DNA of 15,888 bases from Desulfobacteraceae bacterium UBA2771 (GCA_002352605.1 DEIP01000131.1:22443-38330), one strand, 5' to 3'. Positions 8,901 to 15,883 are shown, counted from the stretch's first letter. Made by a program: numbers and translations. Notes: generated by a model from the letters alone, not told the origin.

Positions 8901-10715
8901 GATGTGGCTTTGCAGCCGTGATGCGGTGGCCAGGCTCAGTGGCACCCCGCGCATGGTCTGGCCGTGCAGCAACACCACGGCATGCTTGGGCAAAGCGAGC
9001 TGGTTCCACAGGCTGTGGGCCATATTTTCCACAACGGCCCAGATGGCCGATGCCAGGATCTGATCCCGGGGGACCCCATCCGATTGCAGCCGGATGGCAT
9101 TTTCCATTAAAAACACGGCACAGGTGGCATTGATGGCCAAGGCGTTCGGCGCTTTCAAGGCCATTTGGGAAACGGTCGGGATGTCGGGGATGTCGAAGAG
9201 GGCTGCCATGGCATCCAGCAGGCTGCCGGTACCGGCCGAGCACTTGATATTCATGGCATTGTCGTATAGCTCGGCCCGGTCAAGGTCGACGGTGGAGATC
9301 TTGGTATCTTCCCCGCCCACATCCACCAGGATGCAGCGTTTTTCGTTGATCGGCTTTAGGCCGGCAGCCTTCAAGCGGACGATATGCCGCCGGACATAAT
9401 CGATGGCCCCCCGGGCGTGCGCGTAATTTTCCACCAGCACCACCACGGCGCCCTTCAGCTGGGGGTAGATGTTTACCAGGGCCTTTTGCACCTGGTAGCG
9501 GGCGCTTCCCGTGAGTCCGATTTTCTTCACCCGGAGTTCGACGACACCCTGGTCCCGAATTTCCTTGAATATCGCCTGGATGGTCTCGATGGTGTCACCG
9601 GCGTTGCTGTAAGCGCCCTTGAACAACATCTTCTCGCCTGTCCCGGCCGAAATCACCACCTTGGCCATGGTGGAGCCCACGTCCAGACCGATGAAGACCG
9701 GTTCGGTTTTCATAATATCCATCCCGCCCGTGGCAAGGGGTCGATCGGCATGCCGATGATAGCGCCGGTCCCGGATCAAGGCATCCCTCAACTGCTCAAA
9801 GGGCGGCAGCGACGGAAGCGGTTTTGGGCAAAGAATCCGGCGATCCACGGCAATAAAACCCCCTCTTCCGACCTTCTTTTCGAGATGCATTAATCCGCGC
9901 ATGGGCAAGCTGCCCTCGCTGTCGTAAACCACCTCGTCGACGCCCATGTCAGATAGATAATCCCGGGCACAGTCCCGGGCAAATTGCCAGGCCAAGACAC
10001 CACCGGTCAGCCATACCGTCTCAAAAGCAGACGTTATCTTGTTGCAGGCTTTGACCACCTCGGATTTCAAGGTAACGGCAAGGGCAAAATCAATGGGAAT
10101 GCCCTGGTTTTTATCGGATATGGTGGCCGAGGATGCAAACACGCCGCAGCGATCCGCCCGCACATTGATCCGTCGACGTTCCGTCTCTCCCTCAGGGCCA
10201 AGGTAACGGCCCAACAGCGGATCCACCGCCGATCGGGACAGGGCCAATTTTTGAAGCACCCGGTCGATATTGATCCCGGAACCGGCCCCGCAGCGGGCAT
10301 TGGCCACCAGCAGATCGTCCTTCAATTCACCACTTGCGTTAACCCCGACGGCCGTGTATCCCGACGCCGAGATCTCCAGAATGGCCAACGGCCGCCGATC
10401 CACCAGACGTTCTGCGGCCGCCCACAGCGCCGCCGTGGGAAGGATCTTCTCACCATGGCCGATGCAGCGATGAACCCCATCACGGAGTTTACCGGTCAGA
10501 TATACCGGAATCGATCGGTTAATGGTGGTCATGCCGATTTGGGCAAGGGCGTGTTTGACATCCTGACTGCCGGGCAGGGTCCATTTGGCCGGATGTCGCT
10601 GCTCGCCATCATGGGCAACGATACGCAGTGTGCTGATCCCCGCATCGATGAAAACAACATCAATCCGTTCCAGGCGATTGGCGGTGGGATCGGATAAAGG
10701 CAGGTTCATGGTCAT
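5988..10715 (-). CDS. Giant acyl-CoA dehydratase/reductase activase fusion (tandem BcrAD/BadFG ATPases plus DUF2229/HgdB-like domains)
   Basis: A 1575-residue protein. Residues about 18-300 form a first ASKHA ATPase module of the BcrA/HgdC type with eroded nucleotide motifs (DAGISTLR, EISASGY) but retained cysteines (Cys142 in RCGAGSG, Cys190 in RCGVFASS). Residues about 338-640 form a second, canonical module: FIGLDVGSTMAKVV, VDVGGEDTK, Cys492 in KCSAGTG and Cys532 in NATCAVF. A Cys-rich linker follows (Cys656, 661, 668, 690), then a DUF2229/HgdB-like region from about 733 with DTCAPHIG, TFLCGP, GDGVCAP, GMGPCRQGQY and PEGCMVSS, whose cysteines could hold further Fe-S clusters. Known activators use ATP to push low-potential electrons into dehydratases or benzoyl-CoA-type reductases; what this fusion reduces is unknown. 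The ATG at 10715 lacks a clear ribosome site, and an ATG six bases in (10709) is an alternative. Confidence 0.9.
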   Translation of the reverse strand: MTMNLPLSDPTANRLERIDVVFIDAGISTLRIVAHDGEQRHPAKWTLPGSQDVKHALAQIGMTTINRSIPVYLTGKLRDGVHRCIGHGEKILPTAALWAAAERLVDRRPLAILEISASGYTAVGVNASGELKDDLLVANARCGAGSGINIDRVLQKLALSRSAVDPLLGRYLGPEGETERRRINVRADRCGVFASSATISDKNQGIPIDFALAVTLKSEVVKACNKITSAFETVWLTGGVLAWQFARDCARDYLSDMGVDEVVYDSEGSLPMRGLMHLEKKVGRGGFIAVDRRILCPKPLPSLPPFEQLRDALIRDRRYHRHADRPLATGGMDIMKTEPVFIGLDVGSTMAKVVISAGTGEKMLFKGAYSNAGDTIETIQAIFKEIRDQGVVELRVKKIGLTGSARYQVQKALVNIYPQLKGAVVVLVENYAHARGAIDYVRRHIVRLKAAGLKPINEKRCILVDVGGEDTKISTVDLDRAELYDNAMNIKCSAGTGSLLDAMAALFDIPDIPTVSQMALKAPNALAINATCAVFLMENAIRLQSDGVPRDQILASAIWAVVENMAHSLWNQLALPKHAVVLLHGQTMRGVPLSLATASRLQSHIGAPAYCLVPPDPGHRACIGLINTMDSGRISATAIRLDDFIGHRFRRRIIQCRGVACGDPSARCNRSHLSSADGQAKTFSFTLGGCSAVNELQGSGRQATVGATDTYKQIWNTMDARLMRSDDPNRLVIPRSFGVSEWAPFFSRLFSPVGIPVHVDNVTAGDISRAQSHIHIDTCAPHIGAVGQMLRLAAQPHGMILAPQIEFLPTPGDSLGRTCTINQGGMAVAQGLAAIKSPHSRICLFHLSLKGLSPDEIAQQIYPRLAPVYAHYQVDLPFESFRKLVNAAWQDQDRVRREVADRASDIAEKALADGRSLALIVGREYVLNPGIYDSHVGRLLRDKGLAGIPGHILDVPLNPDFDYLYWKNAHFISTLIDAVSRRNLHRIVRHPRFKRLFERIETTPGADIALVQVSTFLCGPDSVTNPLINELIKNRPFLRIQSDAVIQELAHLENRMNTYVKQLQQGLHQTSAGPDQKGFDVKVLNVLNNREPLNAETDAIYLPTLSDNRCVTSVIRGAGYTCIDNYEENHDLQAAVKAGRAVTGDGVCAPMAAVYGDILMAIEDFKRRKQADDPVTRGKTRLLIFNNKGMGPCRQGQYVEAHKLFLNQQSSLLKDSSSHGATAPPVVNFLVGHENKGFNIGFPEWAYLRSIQGIILQGVLHQLLSACASQCSDYEEYQSFKDEYTALKKELYALQEHNLRPSDRGLNWVRRAGKHAILGWGVKYAAYRLYDRSLTRPLQRFADKWNRRPLNGHPMRIHLDGEVYMRVAQFEEILKLLIGTLGFRQFHLTHTPVWGFLEYKLAGSIIRSKESITEGKDQIQRAHSASFREGCSRLVRKKKRQLITQNAAYAIQRFILARPLYRAAGIDMPEALPNVLDTAKGIIATRRPGGELVPYTGEAAIKLKKGYDLVLNVAPEGCMVSSMGEIMTPAIVQAAARAHGIIQPIFSQQGDVDEEKLSLALLKSIGPYRLYGSNC

Positions 10716-10825
10716 GGGCAGATTGATCGTGACGATTGACTGGTATCCGGAGATTCCCGAAAAACACGCGGTATCAAAAACTTACGGCTCAGCTCTATAC
10801 CCTCCCGTTTTTGGGGGAAATAATA

Positions 10826-10853
10826 ATTATGGCAAAAAGGAGAAATAAGTCAA
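10826..10853 (-). promoter_or_regulatory. Promoter candidate for the giant activase gene
   Basis: On the minus strand TTGACT (10853..10848) and CATAAT (10831..10826) are separated by 16 nt; each matches consensus in 5 of 6 bases. Transcription would start near 10819, leaving a leader of about 105 nt before the ATG at 10715. It lies in a short AT-rich island, as expected for a promoter. Confidence 0.5.
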
Positions 10854-10890
10854 CCACTGGATTGAAGAGGCAATTTATTTTTCCGCCATT

Positions 10891-11342
10891 TTAGGGTGTG
10901 GACGGCACATCGAAATAGGCATCGTACCAGGCCGACTCTTGACCCGTTAACTTCGGCCTGGTCATCCTGGGCCGCTGCATCGAGTGATCCCATTGGGGCA
11001 ATTCAAATTTCAGATGGGAGGCCGGATTGATCCCATCGAGATCATCAACATCCTGGGATTCCGCATTTTGGACGTCGACCAGTCGTAACTGACCCGGAGG
11101 TCAAGTTTGCAATCCGAGCCGATGGCACCCGCATAAGGCATGGTGGTACACGATGCCCCCGCGCCTATCTTTAATGCACCGTATATGGTTAACTGTCCCA
11201 AAATGCCAAACTCCCCAATAAAGGGCTGCTGCAGACCATCGTAAAGAGATTCGTGGGCAACACCGATAGCACCTGCATACCGGCTGATCACAACTCGAGT
11301 CCGGTTATCATAATTATCAGACATCGATTGATCGGGGGGCAA
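10891..11342 (-). pseudogene. Frameshifted remnant carrying duplicates of the DUF2279 linker
   Basis: Directly after the TAA of the DUF2279 gene the same frame stays open for 110 more codons (11342 to about 11013), beginning with TTG and lacking its own ribosome site. It contains KIGAGASCTTMPYAGAIGSD, which copies GAGASYTQTPDEGAIGSD from the DUF2279 linker, and an earlier short copy, RYAGAIGVAHESLYDG, 144 nt away. After about 11075 the plausible coding sense shifts to another frame (NAESQDVDDLDGINPASH and onward, ending QESAWYDAYFDVPSTP and TAA at 10893..10891). That frame has an AES...PA.H pattern also seen in DUF2279 right after its linker. I interpret this as a diverged, frameshifted partial paralogue. 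No protein family is recognised for its C-terminal part. Confidence 0.5.
11074..11165 (-). repeat. Diverged 92-bp direct repeat, copy 2 (partner at 12184-12275)
   Basis: Gapless alignment with 12184-12275 gives about 64 of 92 identical bases by hand count (about 70%). The best block is GGCGCGGG-GCATCGT-TACC, followed by GCCATCGG. Both copies lie on the minus strand and end in GTCGAC. A third, shorter echo (15 of 17 bases) is at 11263-11279 against 11119-11135. Confidence 0.65.
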
Positions 11343-12440
11343 TTATTTATCATCTTCCGTCGCCACATAGGTATATGGAATTTGCACATATTCGAGAGCG
11401 CGTGCAGCGTATCGGCCGAAGGTGGTTTTGCCGACTTTAGTATTTCTAAAAAGCAGTTCGGAAAGATTGAGGCCGATGGCCACATACGGTTCCCGCCGTT
11501 GGGATTCACCACGTTCCTTTTCCGCTTGTGTGAATCCCCTTGCAAAATAGCCCCCATGCAACTCCAGAAACCGCAAGGGTGTATCCCTGCACATTTCAAA
11601 CCCGGACAGTTTGAGTGCCATCACATATTTTTGGCCGGAGTAATCGGTAATCGGATGAAATCCATCCTTGTTTCCAGACGGGATATACTCCAAGCGGAAA
11701 TCCAGTTTTTCACGCAATCCGTGGACGGTGTTTCTCAACACAGAAAAGCCGGCTCCGCACAAGTTAAAAATCAGGTCTTCGTATGAAAAACCGTGGTCGT
11801 CTGAAAAACCATCCAAGACTTCCACGCCCAGCATGATTCCCCATGCCATCAGCGCTGCACTGTAAGGAGCGCAGGAGGAAGCACCGTTGGCTTGCATAAA
11901 ATGGTTAGAATAATCGGCCATCAGATAGGTCGAGTAAGCATGACCCAGCTTGTCCATTCCCAAACTGCCGGTATCGGAACCAAAGAAACCCTCATCGTTG
12001 AATTTAAAACGGCTGTTTCCCCAATCCCAGTTGACCACACCGACAACACCGATACCGGCTACCAACGCAGTGGTTTGCCAGGGGATAGTCGCCACATCCG
12101 AATAAAAAGTGCCTAAACGATAATGCTCAGCCGGCCTCGCATCGCGCTCATGACCTTTCGACTCGGCAAACCGCGTATTGGGAGTCGACCCGTCGGACAC
12201 ACCCGGAATGTCCACTTTATCATCTGAACCGATGGCCCCTTCATCGGGCGTTTGGGTATACGATGCGCCCGCGCCATTGGGTTCAATTGCCGCGGCGTTA
12301 ATGGCGGATATAAAAAAAAGCCCGACCAGCAGCGTCCCTGCAATTAAATTGAATTTAGTAGTTTTCACGACGCGTCTCAATAACAGTTTGTCGGCAATGA
12401 TAAGGTTCTCTATCCAACGTTTAGGATTCGGTTGCGCCAC
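11343..12440 (-). CDS. DUF2279 (YfiM-like) envelope protein
   Basis: A 365-residue protein by the longest frame. Its core is a strong match to DUF2279: YRLGTFYSDVATIPW, NWDWGNSRFKFNDEGFFG, the hallmark GMDKLGHAYSTYLMADY, LDGFSDDHGFSYEDLIFN, FRLEYIPS, HPITDYSGQKYVMALK, LELHGGYFARGF and REPYVAIGLNLSELLF. The family is periplasmic or outer-membrane associated and of unknown function. The frame opens at GTG 12440, but an in-frame GTG at 12368 would give MKTTKFNLIAGTLLVGLFF-ISAINAAA, a textbook signal peptide with a short basic start; I think this is the real start although its ribosome site is weak. An unusual linker (about residues 53-85, GAGASYTQTPDEGAIGSD) precedes the core and is duplicated downstream. 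Debris of other genes lies on both sides. Confidence 0.85.
   Translation of the reverse strand: MAQPNPKRWIENLIIADKLLLRRVVKTTKFNLIAGTLLVGLFFISAINAAAIEPNGAGASYTQTPDEGAIGSDDKVDIPGVSDGSTPNTRFAESKGHERDARPAEHYRLGTFYSDVATIPWQTTALVAGIGVVGVVNWDWGNSRFKFNDEGFFGSDTGSLGMDKLGHAYSTYLMADYSNHFMQANGASSCAPYSAALMAWGIMLGVEVLDGFSDDHGFSYEDLIFNLCGAGFSVLRNTVHGLREKLDFRLEYIPSGNKDGFHPITDYSGQKYVMALKLSGFEMCRDTPLRFLELHGGYFARGFTQAEKERGESQRREPYVAIGLNLSELLFRNTKVGKTTFGRYAARALEYVQIPYTYVATEDDK
12184..12275 (-). repeat. Diverged 92-bp direct repeat, copy 1, inside the DUF2279 gene
   Basis: Partner of 11074-11165, about 1.1 kb away in the same orientation and the same reading frame. It encodes the linker between signal peptide and DUF2279 core (GAGASYTQTPDEGAIGSD and the following DKVDIPGVSDGST). 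In-frame conservation suggests the ancestral copies were both coding. Confidence 0.65.
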
Positions 12441-12457
12441 TTGTAGTCAAACCCCAC

Positions 12458-12661
12458 CTAAAAAGCAAGGCGGATGCCGGCAGCAAGAAAATTGGAACCG
12501 CTCTTCTGGGAGCTGATCAGTCCATACACACCGCTGCGAAGATGAATGCGGGTAACAAGCGAAAATTGATTGGACCGGACACCAACCAGTGCCACCAGAC
12601 TCTTGCCCGATCCTTGGCGAGCCTGCGAATCCAGTGCGCCGACTGTATGCGTCGGTTGTTC
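12458..12661 (-). pseudogene. C-terminal fragment of an outer-membrane beta-barrel-like protein
   Basis: Between a TGA (12664..12662) and a TAG (12460..12458) one minus-strand frame encodes 67 residues with no usable start codon: HTVGALDSQARQGSGKSLVA, LVGVRSNQFSLVTRIHLRSG, then VYGLISSQKSGSNFLAAGIR and LAF at the end. Alternating hydrophobic and polar residues, Gly/Ser turns and a terminal Phe after a strand (AAGIRLAF) fit the last strands of a barrel and the C-terminal Phe recognised by the BAM machinery. No reading frame upstream continues the barrel convincingly, so the gene is decayed or truncated. It ends 17 bp before the longest DUF2279 frame and on the same strand, so the two were perhaps once one transcript. 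Exact family not recognised. Confidence 0.45.
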
Positions 12662-12909
12662 TCATCTCGTTTATGCACCTTAATTTGAACCTGCTCACCA
12701 AGAACCTTTCGTTTGATGCAGTCGCAAGCAATACCGTTCAAACATGCCGACGCGTTCGATAAGACATATATTTGAAATATTTCAATAAGTTTTAAAACAA
12801 TGCCACCTTGACAAGACAACCGGCATCCGATATTTGGAGTTAATTCGTCGGCTGTCGCAGGGCCATGGGTAACAATAATTTTACATGATGGTATGGTAGC
12901 GGTGAAAAA
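12662..12909. other. Junction region without an intact gene
   Basis: The DNA between the barrel fragment and the first glycosyltransferase gene. Base composition changes here from GC-rich to AT-rich. It includes a 14-bp perfect palindrome TTGAAAT/ATTTCAA at 12772-12785 and the candidate plus-strand promoter listed separately. Minus-strand reading frames that cross it have no family resemblance and overlap the start of the next gene, so I treat them as chance. Confidence 0.5.
12808..12836 (+). promoter_or_regulatory. Candidate promoter for the glycosyltransferase genes
   Basis: TTGACA at 12808-12813, 17-nt spacer, TATTTG at 12831-12836 (a weak -10). Expected start near 12843, about 67 nt before the ATG at 12910. 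The -35 is perfect and the -10 poor. Confidence 0.35.
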
Positions 12910-14637
12910 ATGATTCCAATCAAAGGAAGTCTGGATTTTGTCGTTCATCACGATCAGCGGATTATATTGATGGGCTGGTTGGAAACAGGCGACAAATGTA
13001 ATCAAAGAATATTTTTACACGGCGCACAAGATATCGAAATTATGCCTGAAGACAGTGCATGGTATTTTAGGAGAGACGTCAATACCAGTTTAAATGCAGA
13101 AGATGAAATAAAAAGAGGGTTTGTTTTTGCCTTTCCTGATAATGCGCTAAAAAACGAAGCACTCGATTTTGTCGTCGGTGATGATGATGATGAGAAGCAG
13201 TGGTTTAAAAAAAATATTGATCCGCATCAGATCAGAAAAATAGAAGCGCTATCGGACACAGAAGCTGATTTTATTGGAAATATTTTTCAGGATAAATCCG
13301 CAAAAAGGCATCAGTTCAGAAATAGGATCGAAATGTCCATCGACCATTTTTTTTGGTTAAGTGATCACTGCTTTGTCGTGAGTGGGGGGATCGACACGGA
13401 AGGCCACTTTGGAAAAAATGGTGCCTTTAGCGTTATCGCAGGTAATGAGAAGATCTCTCCATCGAGTATTATCTACGGAGAGAGAGAAGATTTAAAAGAT
13501 GACTCCAAAATCATGACCGACACGGATTTCATATTGATTGTTGAAGTCGGGCCGGAAAGAGGCAGAAAAGACTTGGATCGTCTGCAATTGCAAGTAAGGG
13601 ATAAAAACCATGTCGGATATGCACAATTAACGCTGAAAGAGAAGTTAACACTTAAAGAAAAAAGCAAAATATTGCTTTCCCATATCGATCTGGATTCCGG
13701 CAAGTTTTTTTCTGTATTTGACGGTGGGATCGGCTTGGCGTTGAGTGCCTTGTGGGATCAAATATATGCTTCCGATGACTTAAAAATAGATATCAAAGAA
13801 TATGGGAATCCGCCCGCCGACCCCAAGGTGTCTCTAATCGTACCATTGTACGGCAGAATCGATTTAATCATGTATCAGATGTCCATCTTTGCCAATGATC
13901 CGGACTTCTTAAAACACGCACAGCTGATATATGTCCTTGATGATCCAAGGCAATATAAATCAGTTTGGGAGTATGTGGAAGCGTTGTATCCTGTTTACCG
14001 GGTACCGTTAAAACTGATCCGCTATGATAAAAACCTCGGATATGCCAAGGCAAACAATATCGGTGCACGCCATGCCACGGCTAACATATTAATATTAATG
14101 AACTCCGATGTGATGCCGAAGACCGTCAATTGGGTGAGTCAAAGCTTGAAAATATTTGAGGTGCTTGAAAATGTAGGCGCTGCAGGGATCAAACTGCTTT
14201 ATGAAGATCAAACGATACAGCATCAAGGAATGGTGTTTGAACGACTCCCTGCGCTTGATAACGCCTGGGTAAATATCCATCCTGGGAAAAATATGAGTGA
14301 CACCGGCCATAATAAGAAAACCGTCGCCGTTCCAGCCGTTACAGGCGCATTTTTAATGACACCCAAATCCATTTATGATGCGGTTGGTGGGCTGGATGAG
14401 GGCTATATTTTAGGTGACTTTGAAGACTCTGACTATTGTTTAAAGCTATACGAGAAAGGTTATCTCACCTATTACATTCCTCGTATAGAGATGTACCATC
14501 TCGAAAGACAGTCTCAATCAATGGTTGATACCTTAAGAAATAAAAAAAAGATTACGTTGTTTAATTGTTGGAAGCATTTTTTTCGTTGGAATGATACCAT
14601 TGAGAAAGTGACGAAGGAATATAACAATGAGCAGTGA
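12910..14637 (+). CDS. Family 2 glycosyltransferase with two N-terminal beta-rich repeats
   Basis: A 575-residue protein. The C-terminal half (about 305-550) is a GT-A, family 2 transferase of the rhamnosyltransferase-like kind: KVSLIVPLYGRIDL opening strand, DKNLGYAKANNIGARHA, a DxD-equivalent in LILMNSDVMP (about 397), VTGAFLMTPKSIYDAVGGLD and the catalytic-base region GDFEDSDYCLKLYEKGY (about 500). Such enzymes transfer a nucleotide-activated sugar at the cytoplasmic face during O-antigen, capsule or glycan assembly. The first 300 residues hold two related segments: GSLDFVVHHDQRIILMGWLE then RRDV...GFVFAF, and MSIDHFFWLSDHCFVVSGGI then ERED...DFILIV, resembling the N-terminal modules seen before many GT2 domains. 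No signal peptide or membrane segment. The ribosome site is weak. It overlaps the next gene by 11 bp. AT-rich compared with everything to its left. Confidence 0.88.
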   Translation: MIPIKGSLDFVVHHDQRIILMGWLETGDKCNQRIFLHGAQDIEIMPEDSAWYFRRDVNTSLNAEDEIKRGFVFAFPDNALKNEALDFVVGDDDDEKQWFKKNIDPHQIRKIEALSDTEADFIGNIFQDKSAKRHQFRNRIEMSIDHFFWLSDHCFVVSGGIDTEGHFGKNGAFSVIAGNEKISPSSIIYGEREDLKDDSKIMTDTDFILIVEVGPERGRKDLDRLQLQVRDKNHVGYAQLTLKEKLTLKEKSKILLSHIDLDSGKFFSVFDGGIGLALSALWDQIYASDDLKIDIKEYGNPPADPKVSLIVPLYGRIDLIMYQMSIFANDPDFLKHAQLIYVLDDPRQYKSVWEYVEALYPVYRVPLKLIRYDKNLGYAKANNIGARHATANILILMNSDVMPKTVNWVSQSLKIFEVLENVGAAGIKLLYEDQTIQHQGMVFERLPALDNAWVNIHPGKNMSDTGHNKKTVAVPAVTGAFLMTPKSIYDAVGGLDEGYILGDFEDSDYCLKLYEKGYLTYYIPRIEMYHLERQSQSMVDTLRNKKKITLFNCWKHFFRWNDTIEKVTKEYNNEQ

Positions 14638-15883
14638 GCGCATTTTGATCATCAGCCTTGGACATCCTGATTTTAGCAAGGGTGGAAGCGAAATTGCTGC
14701 ATACCATTTTTATGAAGAGATGAATAAGCGAGGCCTTGATACGTATTTTCTGGCAGCGCATAACTATCCGAACATTCACCGCAAAGAAAATAGGTCCTCA
14801 TACCTTTCCGAAAAAGAGATCTTGTTTTATACACAGATGAATAACTTTTTTTTATTTCAGACGGACGATTGGTATGCGGTTTGGCATGATTTTAAAAATT
14901 TGCTAAATCATATTAAACCGACAATCGTTCAATTCCACCATTTTCTCCATCTTGGGATCGAGATGATTCGTGAAACAAAAAACTATGCCATCGACAATAA
15001 TGTCGATGTAAAGATCGTTTTAACGTTTCATGAGTATGCACTCATCTGCGCCAATAATGGACAGATGATAAAAACGGGTTCAAATGAATTGTGTTCAAGG
15101 TATAATCCCATCGCCTGCTCAGTTTGTTTTCCGGATAAAGGACCGGCGGATTTTCTTCTGCGAGAACTGTTTTTTAAATCGATTATTGACGTCGTTGACA
15201 TCTTTGTCTGTCCCAGCCATTTTCTGATGGAACGCTATATCAATTGGGGCGTTGATCAACAAAAAATAGTCATGATCGATAATGGACAGGAAGCGGTAGA
15301 AAAACTGCCAAAAAGAAAACTGGTTGACGGCGAAAGGCGATGTAGATTTACCTATATCGGTCAAATCAATCCGTTCAAAGGCCTGGATGTATTACTTAAC
15401 GCATTGGATTATTTGGATGAAAACATGTTACAACAGGTTCAGATACATGTTTACGGCAGCGGCTTATCGAATCAAACTGACCCCTATAGAAAAACAATCA
15501 AAAAATTATGTAAAACGTATAAAAAAAATGTGCGAATGTTTGGGCGCTACCAGAACGAGGATCTTCCGGAAATTCTCCAAGAGACCGACTGGGTGGTCAT
15601 GCCTTCGATCTGGTGGGAAAATTCGCCACTGGTCATTCAAGAATCGCTGAAGTATGGTCGTCCCCTGCTGGTGAGCAACATTGGCGGGATGGCTGAGAAG
15701 GTAACGGATGGAAAAAATGGATTGCATTTTCCAAAAAACAACCCTGCTGCATTGGCCAGAGTGATAAAACAAGCAATGAACGACCGTGGCCTGTATGACA
15801 CACTTTACCAAAATATTGAAACGCCGTTGACGATTCAAGAGTCGACGATGCAATATTTAAATCTATATGGAATAAAAACCTGA
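14627..15883 (+). CDS. Family 4 glycosyltransferase (GT-B)
   Basis: A 418-residue protein, complete in the window. The N-terminal Rossmann half has the donor/acceptor loop FSKGGSEIAAYHFYEEM (about 17-32), VQFHHFLHLG and LTFHEYALIC. Cys141, Cys156, Cys164 and Cys167 form the four-Cys insert found in a subset of GT4 enzymes, possibly a metal site. The C-terminal half has FTYIGQINPFKGLDVLLNAL and the E-x7-E signature WENSPLVIQE (Glu331, Glu339), then KYGRPLLVSNIGGMAEKV and GKNGLHFP. Family members are retaining transferases using nucleotide sugars. The ATG at 14627 lies inside the end of the upstream GT2 gene (11-bp overlap) with AAGGA 8 nt upstream, so the two are translationally coupled and likely act on the same glycan. 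Confidence 0.9.
   Translation: MSSERILIISLGHPDFSKGGSEIAAYHFYEEMNKRGLDTYFLAAHNYPNIHRKENRSSYLSEKEILFYTQMNNFFLFQTDDWYAVWHDFKNLLNHIKPTIVQFHHFLHLGIEMIRETKNYAIDNNVDVKIVLTFHEYALICANNGQMIKTGSNELCSRYNPIACSVCFPDKGPADFLLRELFFKSIIDVVDIFVCPSHFLMERYINWGVDQQKIVMIDNGQEAVEKLPKRKLVDGERRCRFTYIGQINPFKGLDVLLNALDYLDENMLQQVQIHVYGSGLSNQTDPYRKTIKKLCKTYKKNVRMFGRYQNEDLPEILQETDWVVMPSIWWENSPLVIQESLKYGRPLLVSNIGGMAEKVTDGKNGLHFPKNNPAALARVIKQAMNDRGLYDTLYQNIETPLTIQESTMQYLNLYGIKT

Noticed and set aside
12517..13005. A 162-codon minus-strand open frame across the junction region and the start of the GT2 gene.
   Set aside because: No family resemblance, no ribosome site, antisense to a well-supported gene at its 5' end and in a different frame from the barrel-like fragment.
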